NCBI RefSeq assembly: GCF_030540765.1
Contig: NZ_JAUOEL010000002.1
Location: 496,001-560,000 of the forward strand
Reading direction: 5' to 3'
DNA: 64,000 bases
From: Flavivirga jejuensis
GTDB lineage: Bacteria; Bacteroidota; Bacteroidia; Flavobacteriales; Flavobacteriaceae
The position numbers and the translations under genes were made by a program. This document shows, in pieces, positions 17,658-27,165 of the stretch. Below the pieces are notes generated by a model. That model worked only from the letters and a program-made list of their open reading frames with translations. It was not told the origin of the DNA and searched no databases. Positions within the stretch are counted from its first letter, which is position 1. Each line of letters opens with the position of its first letter.

Positions 17658-18755
17658 ATGCGATCTTATTTTAATATTTTAATTATTGCCTTATTCCTCG
17701 CCATTGGAACAAAAAGCACGAGTCAGAATATAAAACATCCTAAATATGAAGCTGCTATATTTGAAGCACACCGTATTATAGATTCTCTACAACAAAAACA
17801 ACATATTCCAGGAATAGATATAGCAATTTCCATTAACGGAACTATGATATGGTCTGAAGGCTTCGGGTTTGCAGATTTAGAACACCTGACTCCTGTAAAA
17901 TCTGGAACAACCCTTTTTAGAATTGGTAGTGTATCAAAACCATTAACAGCCTTAGCTTTAGGGAAGCTAATGGAAGCTGACAAATTAAATTTAGATGCAA
18001 CCATTCAAACCTATGTGCCTTATTTTCCAGAAAAGAAACACCCTATAACTGTTAGGCAAATTGCTGGACATATAGCTGGTATTAGACATTATAGAAATAA
18101 AGAATACCTTTTGGCTAAAAAATATAATACGGTTAAATCTGGTTTAACCATTTTTGAAAATGATTCTTTACTGTTTGCTCCTGGAGACCGTTTCTCCTAT
18201 TCATCGTATGGCTTTAATTTGTTAAGTGCTGCTGTAGAAGGAGCTAGTGGTAATTCTTTTTTAGATTTTATGCAGCAAGAGGTGTATTCAAAATTAGATA
18301 TGACCGCTACTTTTGCTGATAAGAATGAAAGCATAATATTGAACCGAAGCTCCTTTTATCAAATTGATTCTTTAAATAAAATCCAAAATGCCACTTATGT
18401 AGACAACAGCTATAAATGGGCTGGTGGCGGTTTTATCTCCACCACACACGATCTTATAAAATTTGGAAATGCTATGATTGAAGCGCAATTCCTTTCTAAA
18501 AAAACGATTAAAGAACTAACGACTTCACAAAAATTAACAAACGGAAAAAAGACAGGATATGGTATAGGTTGGGGTATTATTAAAAAGAAAAAACTAAAAG
18601 GTTTCGGACATAATGGTGGCTCTGTAGGTGGTATCACAAAATTTGATATTTACCCAAAAGAACAGCTTGTTGTTGTCGCCTTATCTAATTCTTCTAATGT
18701 TGATTATGGGGATGTTATTGATAGAATTGTAACTCTTTTTATAAAAACCAACTAA
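17658..18755 (+). CDS. Secreted serine hydrolase, class C beta-lactamase/LACTB-like
   Basis: A 365-residue protein with a signal peptide (about 1-22) and a penicillin-binding-protein/beta-lactamase fold. The catalytic S-x-x-K is in RIGSVSKPLTALA, the second motif Y-x-N appears as YSSYGFN, and the third as HNGGSVGG in place of KTG. This triplet is typical of peptidases and esterases of the S12 group (LACTB-like) rather than resistance enzymes. It lies 47 bases after the TfoX-like gene. The substrate, a peptide, ester or D-amino acid, is unknown. Confidence 0.92.
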   Translation: MRSYFNILIIALFLAIGTKSTSQNIKHPKYEAAIFEAHRIIDSLQQKQHIPGIDIAISINGTMIWSEGFGFADLEHLTPVKSGTTLFRIGSVSKPLTALALGKLMEADKLNLDATIQTYVPYFPEKKHPITVRQIAGHIAGIRHYRNKEYLLAKKYNTVKSGLTIFENDSLLFAPGDRFSYSSYGFNLLSAAVEGASGNSFLDFMQQEVYSKLDMTATFADKNESIILNRSSFYQIDSLNKIQNATYVDNSYKWAGGGFISTTHDLIKFGNAMIEAQFLSKKTIKELTTSQKLTNGKKTGYGIGWGIIKKKKLKGFGHNGGSVGGITKFDIYPKEQLVVVALSNSSNVDYGDVIDRIVTLFIKTN

Positions 18756-18984
18756 GTTTTTATTGCCTCCTTTTCCTCTTGTATTATTGTTCATATTTTT
18801 TAGTCTCAACTATATTTAAAAGGATATTATTTAGCGCATGTCATTTTTCTGTTTTTAAAAAATTTTAACACGAACCAGTCTGTTGGCTGGCAGGTTTCAC
18901 GAATTCAGAATACGCCAATAGCTTAAAAATTATACTTCAAATCCCGAAAACGAAATAGTTAATAACTTTAAAATCAATATGACC

Positions 18985-19008
18985 AAAACCTAACTTTTGT
19001 TAGGTTTT
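18985..19008 (+). terminator. Hairpin after the serine hydrolase gene
   Basis: AAAACCTAAC and GTTAGGTTTT form a perfect 10+10 stem with a 4-base loop, ending in a short T-run. It is well placed to end the upstream transcript or, less likely, to act as an operator for the carbonic anhydrase promoter. Confidence 0.55.
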
Positions 19009-19024
19009 AAAATGATACGATATA

Positions 19025-19032
19025 TAATTTTG
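19025..19032 (+). promoter_or_regulatory. -7 box of the carbonic anhydrase promoter
   Basis: TAATTTTG matches the Bacteroidota consensus TAnnTTTG and lies 28 bases before the ATG. A TTTG at 18996-18999 could be the -33 element, though the 25-base spacing is longer than usual and it falls in the hairpin. Confidence 0.5.
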
Positions 19033-19060
19033 TATTACATAATGACCAAACACTTATATT

Positions 19061-19846
19061 ATGAATACGAAAATCACCTTACTATTGAGTATGGTTTTAA
19101 TAGTTAGCTTATCTTGTAATAATTCTAAAAAGAATGCACACGAAAATTCTAAAGAGCACGAACATCACTGGAGTTATTCTGGGGAAACATCACCAGAACA
19201 TTGGATAGAAATTGAGAAGAATTCTAATTGTGATGGTAAACACCAATCACCAATTAATATTATTCATAAAAATGTAGACTCTGTAAAAATTCAGGAAGAC
19301 CTAAAAATACAATACACGCCAGTAACGCTTATAAGTGAAGTTAAAAATAACGGACACTCCATACAATTTGATTTTGAAGCAGGCGATTCTATAAACTACA
19401 AAAACGAAACATATTATTTAAAACAAATACATTTTCATGAACCCTCAGAGCATAAAATAAATGGGGTTATCTACCCTATTGAAATGCATTTGGTACATGT
19501 TAGCAAAGCTGGAAAAGTTACCGTTTTAGGGCTTTTAGGTGAAGAGGGCGATGACAGTCAATTATTCGAGTTCTTTGAAAGCTTTTTACCAATTGAGGAA
19601 GGTGCAGTAAAAGACATTCATCAAAAAATTGATCTCTCAAGTTTGTTTTTAGAAGCCAAGCACTATTACTCTTATGGAGGCTCGTTAACTACACCTCCTT
19701 GTACTGAACAGGTGAATTGGATTGTATTTAAAGAACCTATTATTTTATCGGTTGAAGAAGTTTTGAAACTTAAAAATAATATGCCGATTAATAATTATCG
19801 TAATGAGCAACCTTTAAACGAACGGGTTGTTACGTATCATTTTTAG
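19061..19846 (+). CDS. Alpha-carbonic anhydrase, lipoprotein
   Basis: Interconverts CO2 and bicarbonate outside the inner membrane. The 261-residue product has a lipoprotein signal with Cys about 19 (VSLSCNNS) and a complete alpha-CA domain: WSYSGETSPEHW, the zinc histidines in IHFHEPSEH and EMHLVHV, and the substrate-pocket SLTTPPCTE with WIVF. It is monocistronic with its own promoter. Family and activity are secure; the physiological role, CO2 supply or pH balance, is inferred. Confidence 0.97.
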   Translation: MNTKITLLLSMVLIVSLSCNNSKKNAHENSKEHEHHWSYSGETSPEHWIEIEKNSNCDGKHQSPINIIHKNVDSVKIQEDLKIQYTPVTLISEVKNNGHSIQFDFEAGDSINYKNETYYLKQIHFHEPSEHKINGVIYPIEMHLVHVSKAGKVTVLGLLGEEGDDSQLFEFFESFLPIEEGAVKDIHQKIDLSSLFLEAKHYYSYGGSLTTPPCTEQVNWIVFKEPIILSVEEVLKLKNNMPINNYRNEQPLNERVVTYHF

Positions 19847-19958
19847 TATAAATAATTAAAAACTTCTAATATTTATAGATTAAATTTATAAATTGTAAAC
19901 TCAATTCTTTACACCGCCCATATCCCAAAATATAAGCAATAGAAGTTTTTAAATAACT

Positions 19959-22400
19959 ATGAACAAACCACTACTAAAACTAATTACAGTATTATTTCTA
20001 GGAGCTTTCACCCACAACCTTTACTCTCAAGAAAGAACTAGTATCAATTTAAAACAAGGATGGGAATTTCGTCATGCAGATGAGAAATTAGCCTATCAAA
20101 TCGATTTTGATGATTCAAAATGGGAATCTGTCACAATTCCTCACGATTGGGCTATTTATGGTCCTTTTGACCAAGAAATTGATAAACAAATCGTCCAAAT
20201 AAAACAAAATAATGAAAAAGTAGCTACCGAAAAAACGGGGCGAACAGGCGCATTACCCTTTACAGGTGTAGGCTGGTACCGAAATACATTTACATTACCT
20301 AAGCACACCCCGAACAAACAAGTATTACTCACCTTTGATGGTGCCATGAGCAACGCCAAAGTATATATTAATGGTCAGCTGGTTGGAACGAGAAATTACG
20401 GATACAGCTATTTTTATTTCGATATTTCAAGTTTTATTAATCACGAAAAAGAAAATGTGCTTGCCGTTCGCTTAGAAAACAAACCATTTTCTTCGCGGTG
20501 GTATCCTGGTGCAGGTTTATACCGTAAAGTGCAACTTATTATAAAAGAAAAAATCAGCTTTCAACACTGGGGACATTATGTTACAACGCCCTTTATTACA
20601 GACTCACTAACAAGAGTTAACATCAAATCTAAAGTAAAAGGAAAAAACCTTCGTATCGAAACTCAAATTATGGATGCCGAAGACCAACTAGTAGGTTCCA
20701 ATACAGAAACTACTTTATATGGTGACGCATTTATTCAAAATATAGCTGTTCAAAATCCTAATTTATGGAGTCCCGAAACACCCTATCTATATACTGCTAA
20801 ACTCAAGCTTTATGAGGGGGATACTTTAAAAGATGTAGAAACCATTCGATTTGGTATACGAAACATTGAATATTCCAGAGAAAAGGGCTTTGTTATCAAC
20901 GGAAATACAACCAAATTTAAAGGCGTTTGTCTACACCACGATTTAGGTCCTTTAGGAACAGCCGTTAATAAATCTGCATTAAAACGGCAACTTACTATTT
21001 TAAAAGATATGGGTTGCAATGCCATTCGCTCGGCACATAACATGCCTTCTTTAGAACAATTAGAACTCTGTGATGAAATGGGGTTTTTCTTTGTAGCCGA
21101 AAGTTTTGATGAGTGGAAAAAACCCAAAGTAAAAAATGGGTACAACCTCCTTTTTGATGAATGGGCAGAAAAAGATGTTGTTAATTTGGTGCAAGCTACC
21201 CAAAATCACCCCTGTATCGTTATGTGGAGTGCTGGTAATGAAGTTCCTGACCAATGGGGAACAGCAGGTGTTAAAAGAGCAAAATGGCTGCAAGATATTT
21301 TTCATCGTGAAGACCCAACAAGACCCGTTACAGTAGGTATGAATCAAGTAAAAGCGGTTATGAAGTCTGGTTTTGGAGCTGTTTTAGATATCCCAGGACT
21401 GAATTATAAGGTTCACCTTTACGAAGAAGCCTATGAAAAATTTCCACAAGGGCTTATTCTCGGTTCAGAAACAGCCTCTACCGTAAGCTCAAGAGGCGTC
21501 TATAAATTCCCTGTAAAACCTGCGACTATGAAGCATTATGACGATCTGCAGTCTTCTTCGTATGATTTAGAGTATTGTAGTTGGTCTAACTTACCCGAAG
21601 ATGATTTTGTACTGCAAGATGATAAACCATGGGTTATCGGTGAATTTGTTTGGACAGGTTTTGATTATCTAGGAGAACCCACGCCATACGATACATTCTG
21701 GCCCTCTCGAAGCTCATACTTTGGGATATCAGATTTAGCAGGATTACCAAAAGACAGATATTATTTGTATCGCAGTAAATGGAATAAAAAAGATGAGACC
21801 CTGCATATCCTACCTCATTGGAACTGGGAAGGTCGCGAAGGAGAAACAACCCCTGTTTTCGTTTATACCAATTATAATAGTGCTGAATTATTTATTAATG
21901 GAAAAAGTCAGGGTGTACGCACTAAAAACACCACCACAAAACAAGATCGATACCGCCTACGGTGGATGGACGTAAAGTACGAACCCGGAAAAGTAAAAGT
22001 AATTGCCTTTGATGATAACGGAAAGTCCGTCGCTGAAAAAGTATTGTTTACAGCTGGAAAACCACATCATATTGAATTAAAAGCCGATAGAACTGTTTTA
22101 AAAGCAAATGGTGAGGATATCAGCTTTGTTACCGCAACTATAGTAGACAAAAACGGAAATCCAGCTCCTCTAGCCGATAATCGTTTAAATTTTAAAGTAA
22201 CTGGAAAAGGTACTTTTAGAGCGGTATGTAATGGCGATGCCACATCTTTAGAAATGTTTCATCACCCTACAATGAAAGCTTTTAATGGGAAATTGGTGGT
22301 ATTGGTACAATCAGGATTTAAAGCTGGTGAGATTGAATTGAAGGTTAGTGGTAGTGGTTTGAAAAGTTCTGAGTATGTTTTGAAGGTTGTGAATCCATAA
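19959..22400 (+). CDS. Glycoside hydrolase family 2 (beta-galactosidase-like), exported
   Basis: An exported glycosidase of 813 residues. Signal peptide about 1-24; sugar-binding jelly roll about 35-200 (SVTIPHDWAIYGPF; RWYPGAGLYRKV); Ig-like domain about 205-310; TIM barrel about 315-600 with acid/base E428 (MWSAGNEVPD) and nucleophile E504 (LGSETAS); then GEFVWTGFDYLGEPTPY, a DUF4982-like domain and a C-terminal Ig-like domain. This layout is that of Bacteroidota exo-acting GH2 enzymes on galactose or other beta-linked sugars of algal or plant polymers. No SusC/D pair is adjacent. A short second copy of its C-terminal coding region lies beyond the next gene. Confidence 0.96.
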   Translation: MNKPLLKLITVLFLGAFTHNLYSQERTSINLKQGWEFRHADEKLAYQIDFDDSKWESVTIPHDWAIYGPFDQEIDKQIVQIKQNNEKVATEKTGRTGALPFTGVGWYRNTFTLPKHTPNKQVLLTFDGAMSNAKVYINGQLVGTRNYGYSYFYFDISSFINHEKENVLAVRLENKPFSSRWYPGAGLYRKVQLIIKEKISFQHWGHYVTTPFITDSLTRVNIKSKVKGKNLRIETQIMDAEDQLVGSNTETTLYGDAFIQNIAVQNPNLWSPETPYLYTAKLKLYEGDTLKDVETIRFGIRNIEYSREKGFVINGNTTKFKGVCLHHDLGPLGTAVNKSALKRQLTILKDMGCNAIRSAHNMPSLEQLELCDEMGFFFVAESFDEWKKPKVKNGYNLLFDEWAEKDVVNLVQATQNHPCIVMWSAGNEVPDQWGTAGVKRAKWLQDIFHREDPTRPVTVGMNQVKAVMKSGFGAVLDIPGLNYKVHLYEEAYEKFPQGLILGSETASTVSSRGVYKFPVKPATMKHYDDLQSSSYDLEYCSWSNLPEDDFVLQDDKPWVIGEFVWTGFDYLGEPTPYDTFWPSRSSYFGISDLAGLPKDRYYLYRSKWNKKDETLHILPHWNWEGREGETTPVFVYTNYNSAELFINGKSQGVRTKNTTTKQDRYRLRWMDVKYEPGKVKVIAFDDNGKSVAEKVLFTAGKPHHIELKADRTVLKANGEDISFVTATIVDKNGNPAPLADNRLNFKVTGKGTFRAVCNGDATSLEMFHHPTMKAFNGKLVVLVQSGFKAGEIELKVSGSGLKSSEYVLKVVNP

Positions 22401-22470
22401 CTATTTGAATATTTAAAAATTTATGTATTACTACAAGACGTTTAAATAATAAAGTAAAAGGTATTAAATC

Positions 22471-22486
22471 TCAGGGCTAGCCCTGA
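22471..22486. repeat. 16-bp perfect palindrome
   Basis: TCAGGGCTAGCCCTGA lies between the GH2 and GT61 genes, 21 bases before the GT61 start. There is no T-run after it, so it is either a weak terminator or an insertion scar. Confidence 0.4.
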
Positions 22487-22507
22487 ATCCAATAATAAGA
22501 ATCAATA

Positions 22508-23635
22508 ATGTACCTAAGAGTAAAAAACAAAATTAAAAAGGAAGTTAATACTTTATTATCATACATTTTTAAGAATAAAATATCTATTTCAACGAATGAA
22601 AATAATATTAGAAACCTTTCAACAAATGACTCTTACTCTTTTTCAAAGAAAAACTTCACCTATATCGGAGCGCAGCCATATTGGATGGCATTTAAAAATA
22701 TTAAATTAAGAAATCTGTTTGTCAAAGAATTAAAAGATGTTGAAGTTATTGACCACGGTGTTATAGTAAATAGTGAAGGTTATATTGAACTTGAATCTAC
22801 AATATTTCAGAAAGAATATCTAAATAAACTTAATTGCAATCATTGGGTATATCTACGCAAACTATTTTATTTTAATCACATTGAAAAGGCTATTGTATTA
22901 TCAAATTATTTAGAACAAAATTATTATCATTGGATCTTAGAATGTGTTAGTAGGTTAGTGATAATAAAAACAGAAGAGCTAAATAAATACAAAATAGTTA
23001 TTGATTCAAAATCTCCAAAATTTGTTATTGATTCATTAATAAACCTGCTCGATATAAATCAAGAAAATATTTTTCTTAAGAAAAACAAACGATTAAAGGT
23101 TTCTAATGTTTTGATTCCCTCATTTCCACATACAAGGGATGAATCTACTTCATGGACAAATGTTTATAACCCCTCTGTAATTCGAAAAATAAACTCTTTA
23201 TCAAAAAGAAAGACAATTATAGCTCCAAGAAAACGTAATTTTATAATATCAAGAAAAAAAGCAACACAAAGAAGAATTCTAAATTCTGATATTATTTTAA
23301 AGAAATATACTGAGTTATGCTTTGAAATTGTTTTTTTGGAAGATTTATTGTTTACTGAACAGATGCAATTATTCAGGAATGCAGGGATTATTATTTCTAC
23401 TCATGGTGCAGGCCTAACGAATTTGATATTTAGCGAGCAACCTGTTATTGTAGAGTTTTTCCCTTCAAACAGGTATAATCGAGATGCATTCTATTTTTAT
23501 CAAATATCAAGTGAATTAGATTTTTCTCATTATATCATTGAATTTGAAGCAAAAAATGCTAAACAAGATTTATTTTTAGATGAAAACACCTTATCTGAAT
23601 TAGATAAGGTAATTACTGAATACAAAAATGTATAA
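22508..23635 (+). CDS. Glycosyltransferase family 61 protein
   Basis: A 375-residue cytosolic-type protein without a signal peptide, matching the GT61 (DUF563) family: NYYHWILECVSRL near residue 138 and the hallmark ISTHGAGLTNLIFSEQPVIVEFFP near residue 296. Members add xylose, arabinose or GlcNAc to glycans; the donor and acceptor here are unknown. It is more AT-rich than the GH2 gene before it, has no other glycan-assembly genes around it, and lies between the complete GH2 gene and a GH2 remnant, which suggests it arrived by insertion or recombination. Confidence 0.88.
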   Translation: MYLRVKNKIKKEVNTLLSYIFKNKISISTNENNIRNLSTNDSYSFSKKNFTYIGAQPYWMAFKNIKLRNLFVKELKDVEVIDHGVIVNSEGYIELESTIFQKEYLNKLNCNHWVYLRKLFYFNHIEKAIVLSNYLEQNYYHWILECVSRLVIIKTEELNKYKIVIDSKSPKFVIDSLINLLDINQENIFLKKNKRLKVSNVLIPSFPHTRDESTSWTNVYNPSVIRKINSLSKRKTIIAPRKRNFIISRKKATQRRILNSDIILKKYTELCFEIVFLEDLLFTEQMQLFRNAGIIISTHGAGLTNLIFSEQPVIVEFFPSNRYNRDAFYFYQISSELDFSHYIIEFEAKNAKQDLFLDENTLSELDKVITEYKNV

Positions 23636-23763
23636 AATAATTGCCGACAAGCATCAATTGATGCAGTAACTATCGGGCAAATCGTACTAGATCCTATTTT
23701 ATCTACAGTAATATTTATTGGTTTTGATAAATTGTTTAAAATTTTTATCAGACATATTATATA

Positions 23764-23800
23764 GTGACTTTTAGGGTGGTATGTAATGGAGATGCTACAC
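23764..23800 (+). pseudogene. Remnant of a GH2 gene 3' region
   Basis: This piece translates as VTFRVVCNGDATP, matching GTFRAVCNGDATS encoded at 22208-22244 in the intact GH2 gene, with only a few base differences, several silent. The frame is closed shortly on both sides, so no product is made. It is a leftover of a duplicated or second GH2 gene. Confidence 0.75.
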
Positions 23801-23804
23801 CAGC

Positions 23805-23829
23805 TCTGCGAAGTCCGTAACTTCGCAGA
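23805..23829. repeat. 10-bp hairpin next to the GH2 remnant
   Basis: TCTGCGAAGT and ACTTCGCAGA are perfect complements separated by CCGTA. The arm is more GC-rich than its surroundings and directly adjoins the GH2 remnant, as expected for a small intergenic repeat or a recombination hot spot. There is no strong T-run. Confidence 0.5.
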
Positions 23830-24014
23830 AATAATTGTTTTTGTATTAAAAAAACGAAACAGGGCTTTTTCATTATAGGAAATACAGTCTTTAAATACCT
23901 CCTGCCTTTGGCATAATATTTGTTTACTTTTCTCTCAAGTACTCTAGTAAATATTATCTTTTTAATTCAACTTTATTTACTAAACAATCAATCTAGATAA
24001 TAAGCCCAAATAGA

Positions 24015-24605
24015 ATGAAAAAAAACTTACTCGTATTAGTTTTAACAATAACTTTTGGATGCAATTCCAACGATGAATCAATACCTCCTCAACAAGTAGT
24101 AAATACTTTTACTATGACCGTTAATGATTCACAATGGACACCTACATTAATAGACAATGACGAATGCTACTCAAAGTTTAATTGTTTTTTCTCTGAAGTA
24201 GATTTTATACCATTATACACCATTACTGCGATAAAAGAAAATGAGACTGAAACAGATCAAAAAAATAGTGAAAAGTTATGGTTTCGAATAATGAATCTAA
24301 AAGATGTAGACACTTATTATTTGAACGATGAGTATGGCGATTTTAAGTCCTTTGCTCGTTTTATTATCAACGAAAATGGTATAGTTAAGATTTACGAAAA
24401 TAGTACCTCTGAAAACTCTTCTAAAGTGATTATAGAAGACATAATACCTCCCACTAAAAACTCTCATCTAGGTGGTGTAAGAGGCATATTTTCTGGAGTT
24501 TTGTATAATAAAAATGATACGAGTGATTTTATAATTATACGTGACTGCAATTTTGAGTTTGAAAAAACGAATAGAACAGATTATTATCAATGCCTGGACT
24601 ATTAG
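24015..24605 (+). CDS. Hypothetical lipoprotein
   Basis: A 196-residue product with a lipoprotein signal (lipobox TFGC, Cys about 16) followed by an acidic stretch, NSNDESIPP, often seen in surface lipoproteins of flavobacteria. The mature part (FTMTVNDSQWTP...) resembles the DUF6252-like beta-rich lipoproteins in general pattern, but I do not recognise a family with confidence. Two cysteine pairs (CYSKFNC and the C-terminal RDCNF/YQC) could form disulfides. Single gene with its own terminator. Confidence 0.75.
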   Translation: MKKNLLVLVLTITFGCNSNDESIPPQQVVNTFTMTVNDSQWTPTLIDNDECYSKFNCFFSEVDFIPLYTITAIKENETETDQKNSEKLWFRIMNLKDVDTYYLNDEYGDFKSFARFIINENGIVKIYENSTSENSSKVIIEDIIPPTKNSHLGGVRGIFSGVLYNKNDTSDFIIIRDCNFEFEKTNRTDYYQCLDY

Positions 24606-24684
24606 GTAAACCTTGTCCTTCTAAATCTATGACTTCGTAGAATTCATCAATAAACATATAAGTCTAACTCTAGTTAATTCACAG

Positions 24685-24711
24685 AAACCTTAGAAAAACT
24701 AAGGTTTTTTT
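24685..24711 (+). terminator. Rho-independent terminator
   Basis: AAACCTTAG-AAAAA-CTAAGGTTT followed by a T-run, 80 bases after the hypothetical lipoprotein gene. Confidence 0.85.
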
Positions 24712-24775
24712 AGGGAAGAAGTTCCGTTTTATTTAATTTGTTAACATGTACCTCTAACACTTACATTAATTAGGT

Positions 24776-26545
24776 TTAATTCTTAACCATTTTTAAGGTT
24801 TTGGTTGTTTGATCACCTCTTAACGAAATCATATAAATTCCTTTTGAAATACTGCTCACATCAACATCCTGTTCTTTTGCCCCAAAAGGAATAGTACCCA
24901 TTATATTTACTCTACCGCTTATATCAAAAATGGTATATTCATTAAACCTTCCGATTGGCAAGTTAATTGTAATTTTATTTGAAACTGGATTGGGATACCC
25001 TGTAACTTTATCTAAATTCACAGATTTTTTTTCACCAAAAAGAGAGGCTCTTGGTAAAGCATACACAGCTGGCTCATTCTGGAAGTTGGTAGACGTATCA
25101 TCGGTCACTTTGAGCCAATACCAATATTGGGTTCCATTAACTACTGAGTTATCTGTATAGGTTGACCCACTTAAATAATTAGCTACTAACTTACGACCAC
25201 TCGCAGTATCATCAGTATCTCTAAAAAGACCTACAATCTGTGCATTAATATTCTGAATATTCCAGTTTAAAGTAACAAATCCATTACCTGATGTCGCACT
25301 AAGTATAACACTTGGGTTTAAAACAGAGTTAGGCGTCGCACTCACAGCATTGGAATTGAAAGTTGTATTAGAAACATCAGTTGCTTTAATCCAATACCAA
25401 TAGGTAGTTCCGTTAATAACATTATTATCTGTATAATTTGTGCCACTTACTCTGCCAGCAATCAGAGTACGTCCACTTGGATTTGAATCTGTATCTCTAA
25501 AAACATCTTGTCTTGTGACATCAATATTTTTTATTGTCCAATTTAATGCCACAAAACTTTCTCCTGGAACTACAGTAAGACCAATAGTTGGCGTGTTGCT
25601 ATAAGTGCAAATAGTATTAGGATTTGATGTATTTCCAGATTGGGTAACAGTACCTGGCAAACTATAATTTGTAGCATTACCATAAGAATTATTATCGTAA
25701 GCCACTCCTGTTACGCCATTTACCCCTCTAATACCTTCTAATGTGTTTCCAGATACACAGTTTCGTCTAATATCAATATTAGTTGTGGGCACTCCTTCAG
25801 AATTGGCAAGAATACCAACATTCCCATTATTTTTAACAATACAATCATGTACCAAATATCCATCCGTATTCGCTGCTCTTACCCCTCTAAAATAATTGCC
25901 TGACATCTCACAATTGTAAATCTCAATATCCTCACTATATGAGATATTTATACCATTGGCAGAAGTAGAATTCAAAAATTTACTATCTCTAATCTCAGCA
26001 CCATAGACTCTTCTCAAATACATATTATGAGCATAACCTTCCTTACCTGCTGTTCCGTTCTCCTCAAACAAACAATCTTTAACCAATACATTTTTAACGC
26101 CCTTAATATGAACACCCCAACCAGTTTTATAACAGTGAACATTTAACACTTGGACATTTTCATGATCAACACCTAAAGAAATTATTTGTATCCCCCCACC
26201 ATTCAATGCATTTGTCCCTTCTATAGCAAGGTTCCGAATGATTAAGTTTACTAAACCTTCAGCATCTGCTATAATCATATTCATGTTTACTGTTGTTTTA
26301 AGCAAACTTGCCCAATCCCCTTCCCCCTGAAGCGTCACATTACTTTTCATTCTAACAGGCGTTACAATATGATGTATTCCTGCAGCAAGTGTCACAGTGC
26401 CACCTCCACTGGTAGCTACATTGTCTATAGCACTTTGAATATCTCCTCCTGGTGCCACGGTTTGATCAGCAGCCCAAAGTGAGGCTGACAAAATGCAAAA
26501 AAAAGTAATTATAATGGCGCGTTTAAAAAAATAATAGTGTTTCAT
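24776..26545 (-). CDS. T9SS-exported right-handed beta-helix protein with two Fn3-like domains
   Basis: A secreted 589-residue protein. Signal peptide about 1-25; a parallel beta-helix about 26-310 of the pectate-lyase superfamily, starting VAPGGDIQSAIDNVATSGGGTVTLAAG and running through PbH1 rungs such as NGINISYSEDIEIYNCEMSGN; two repeats of about 85 residues (about 322-405 and 412-495, each with LNW-IQN/KN and GT-YWYW) of fibronectin III type; and a C-terminal T9SS sorting domain (GYPNPVSNKITINLP ... GIYMISLRGD). It may bind or cleave a uronic-acid polysaccharide, but no catalytic set is assignable. Confidence 0.9.
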   Translation of the reverse strand: MKHYYFFKRAIIITFFCILSASLWAADQTVAPGGDIQSAIDNVATSGGGTVTLAAGIHHIVTPVRMKSNVTLQGEGDWASLLKTTVNMNMIIADAEGLVNLIIRNLAIEGTNALNGGGIQIISLGVDHENVQVLNVHCYKTGWGVHIKGVKNVLVKDCLFEENGTAGKEGYAHNMYLRRVYGAEIRDSKFLNSTSANGINISYSEDIEIYNCEMSGNYFRGVRAANTDGYLVHDCIVKNNGNVGILANSEGVPTTNIDIRRNCVSGNTLEGIRGVNGVTGVAYDNNSYGNATNYSLPGTVTQSGNTSNPNTICTYSNTPTIGLTVVPGESFVALNWTIKNIDVTRQDVFRDTDSNPSGRTLIAGRVSGTNYTDNNVINGTTYWYWIKATDVSNTTFNSNAVSATPNSVLNPSVILSATSGNGFVTLNWNIQNINAQIVGLFRDTDDTASGRKLVANYLSGSTYTDNSVVNGTQYWYWLKVTDDTSTNFQNEPAVYALPRASLFGEKKSVNLDKVTGYPNPVSNKITINLPIGRFNEYTIFDISGRVNIMGTIPFGAKEQDVDVSSISKGIYMISLRGDQTTKTLKMVKN

Positions 26546-26678
26546 GATAAATCGGGGTTTTAGTAAAAGTTAATACCTAATTCTGATTTTTTTATAATCA
26601 AGGTCTTAGAAACTGTTTAAGTTTTTGTTAAAAAGTTCTACTAGAGTTTTAATAATAAAGAATTACTTGAAACTAACT

Positions 26679-26890
26679 ATCCTCGCGGAAAAGCCATAGC
26701 CATATTTAGTTGGTTTTATACCCAATCAAGTTGAGCACAGATTTTGGTCTAAAAAAGGTCAAAAAACAAAATTCCGTATTTGAATTTCCGTTTTATTCAT
26801 TGCGTAATAATAAATTCATGAATCTTGCATTTTCACGAAAATGACAATTTCAACGGATGCTCCTAGGTATGTAGTCTAAAGAATTCTTTT
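26679..26890. repeat. Dispersed intergenic repeat, copy 2
   Basis: Second copy of the element at 3750-3914, same orientation, with an extra internal block of about 45 bases around 26785-26835. The most conserved part is TACCCAATCAAGT through GGTCAAAAAACAAAATTC, then AATGACAATTTCAACGG and AGAATTCTTTTC. No coding potential is seen. Confidence 0.7.
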
Positions 26891-27087
26891 CGATAAAAAA
26901 CATTGATTATATTTTATAATATTATCGCTTCAAGAATTTATTTAAAGATATAACTTCAAAATAATTAAGTATATAAATTATGATTCTTTCTCTTTAAACT
27001 ATAACTCATATTAGAAAAAATGTAGATTTAGATTGTTCTTGTAAACAAAGATTTTACAAAACAATACCGTAATTAGAAGTGAAAAAA

Positions 27088-27125
27088 CACAAAAAAACCT
27101 TTAGTTTATTTAAGGTTCTTTTGTG
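27088..27125 (-). terminator. purC terminator
   Basis: CACAAAAGAACCTTAAATA and its near-complement form a long stem ending, on the minus strand, in a run of seven T. It is 40 bases beyond the purC stop. Confidence 0.85.
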
Positions 27126-27165
27126 TTTTTTTGCTCCGATAACGAATCATCGAAAATAAAGAGTA

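Larger units (their letters stand above)
18756..19060. other. 305-base intergenic region
   Basis: It contains a terminator-like hairpin (18985-19008) and the carbonic anhydrase promoter. No gene is seen. Confidence 0.5.
23636..24014. other. 379-base intergenic region
   Basis: Holds a GH2 gene remnant (23764-23800) and a 10-bp hairpin (23805-23829). The rest is AT-rich without a recognisable gene. Confidence 0.5.
26546..27165. other. 620-base intergenic region
   Basis: Contains copy 2 of the dispersed repeat (26679-26890) and the purC terminator (27088-27125). The remainder is AT-rich and has no gene I can support. Confidence 0.5.

Noticed and set aside
17658-18755. Serine hydrolase as a beta-lactamase resistance gene
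   Set aside because: The third motif is HNGG and not KTG, and the neighbourhood lacks an AmpR-type regulator; LACTB/S12-like peptidase is more likely.
20810-21347. Minus-strand open frames within the GH2 gene
   Set aside because: They overlap the conserved catalytic barrel coding region and encode cysteine/serine-rich nonsense typical of antisense shadows.
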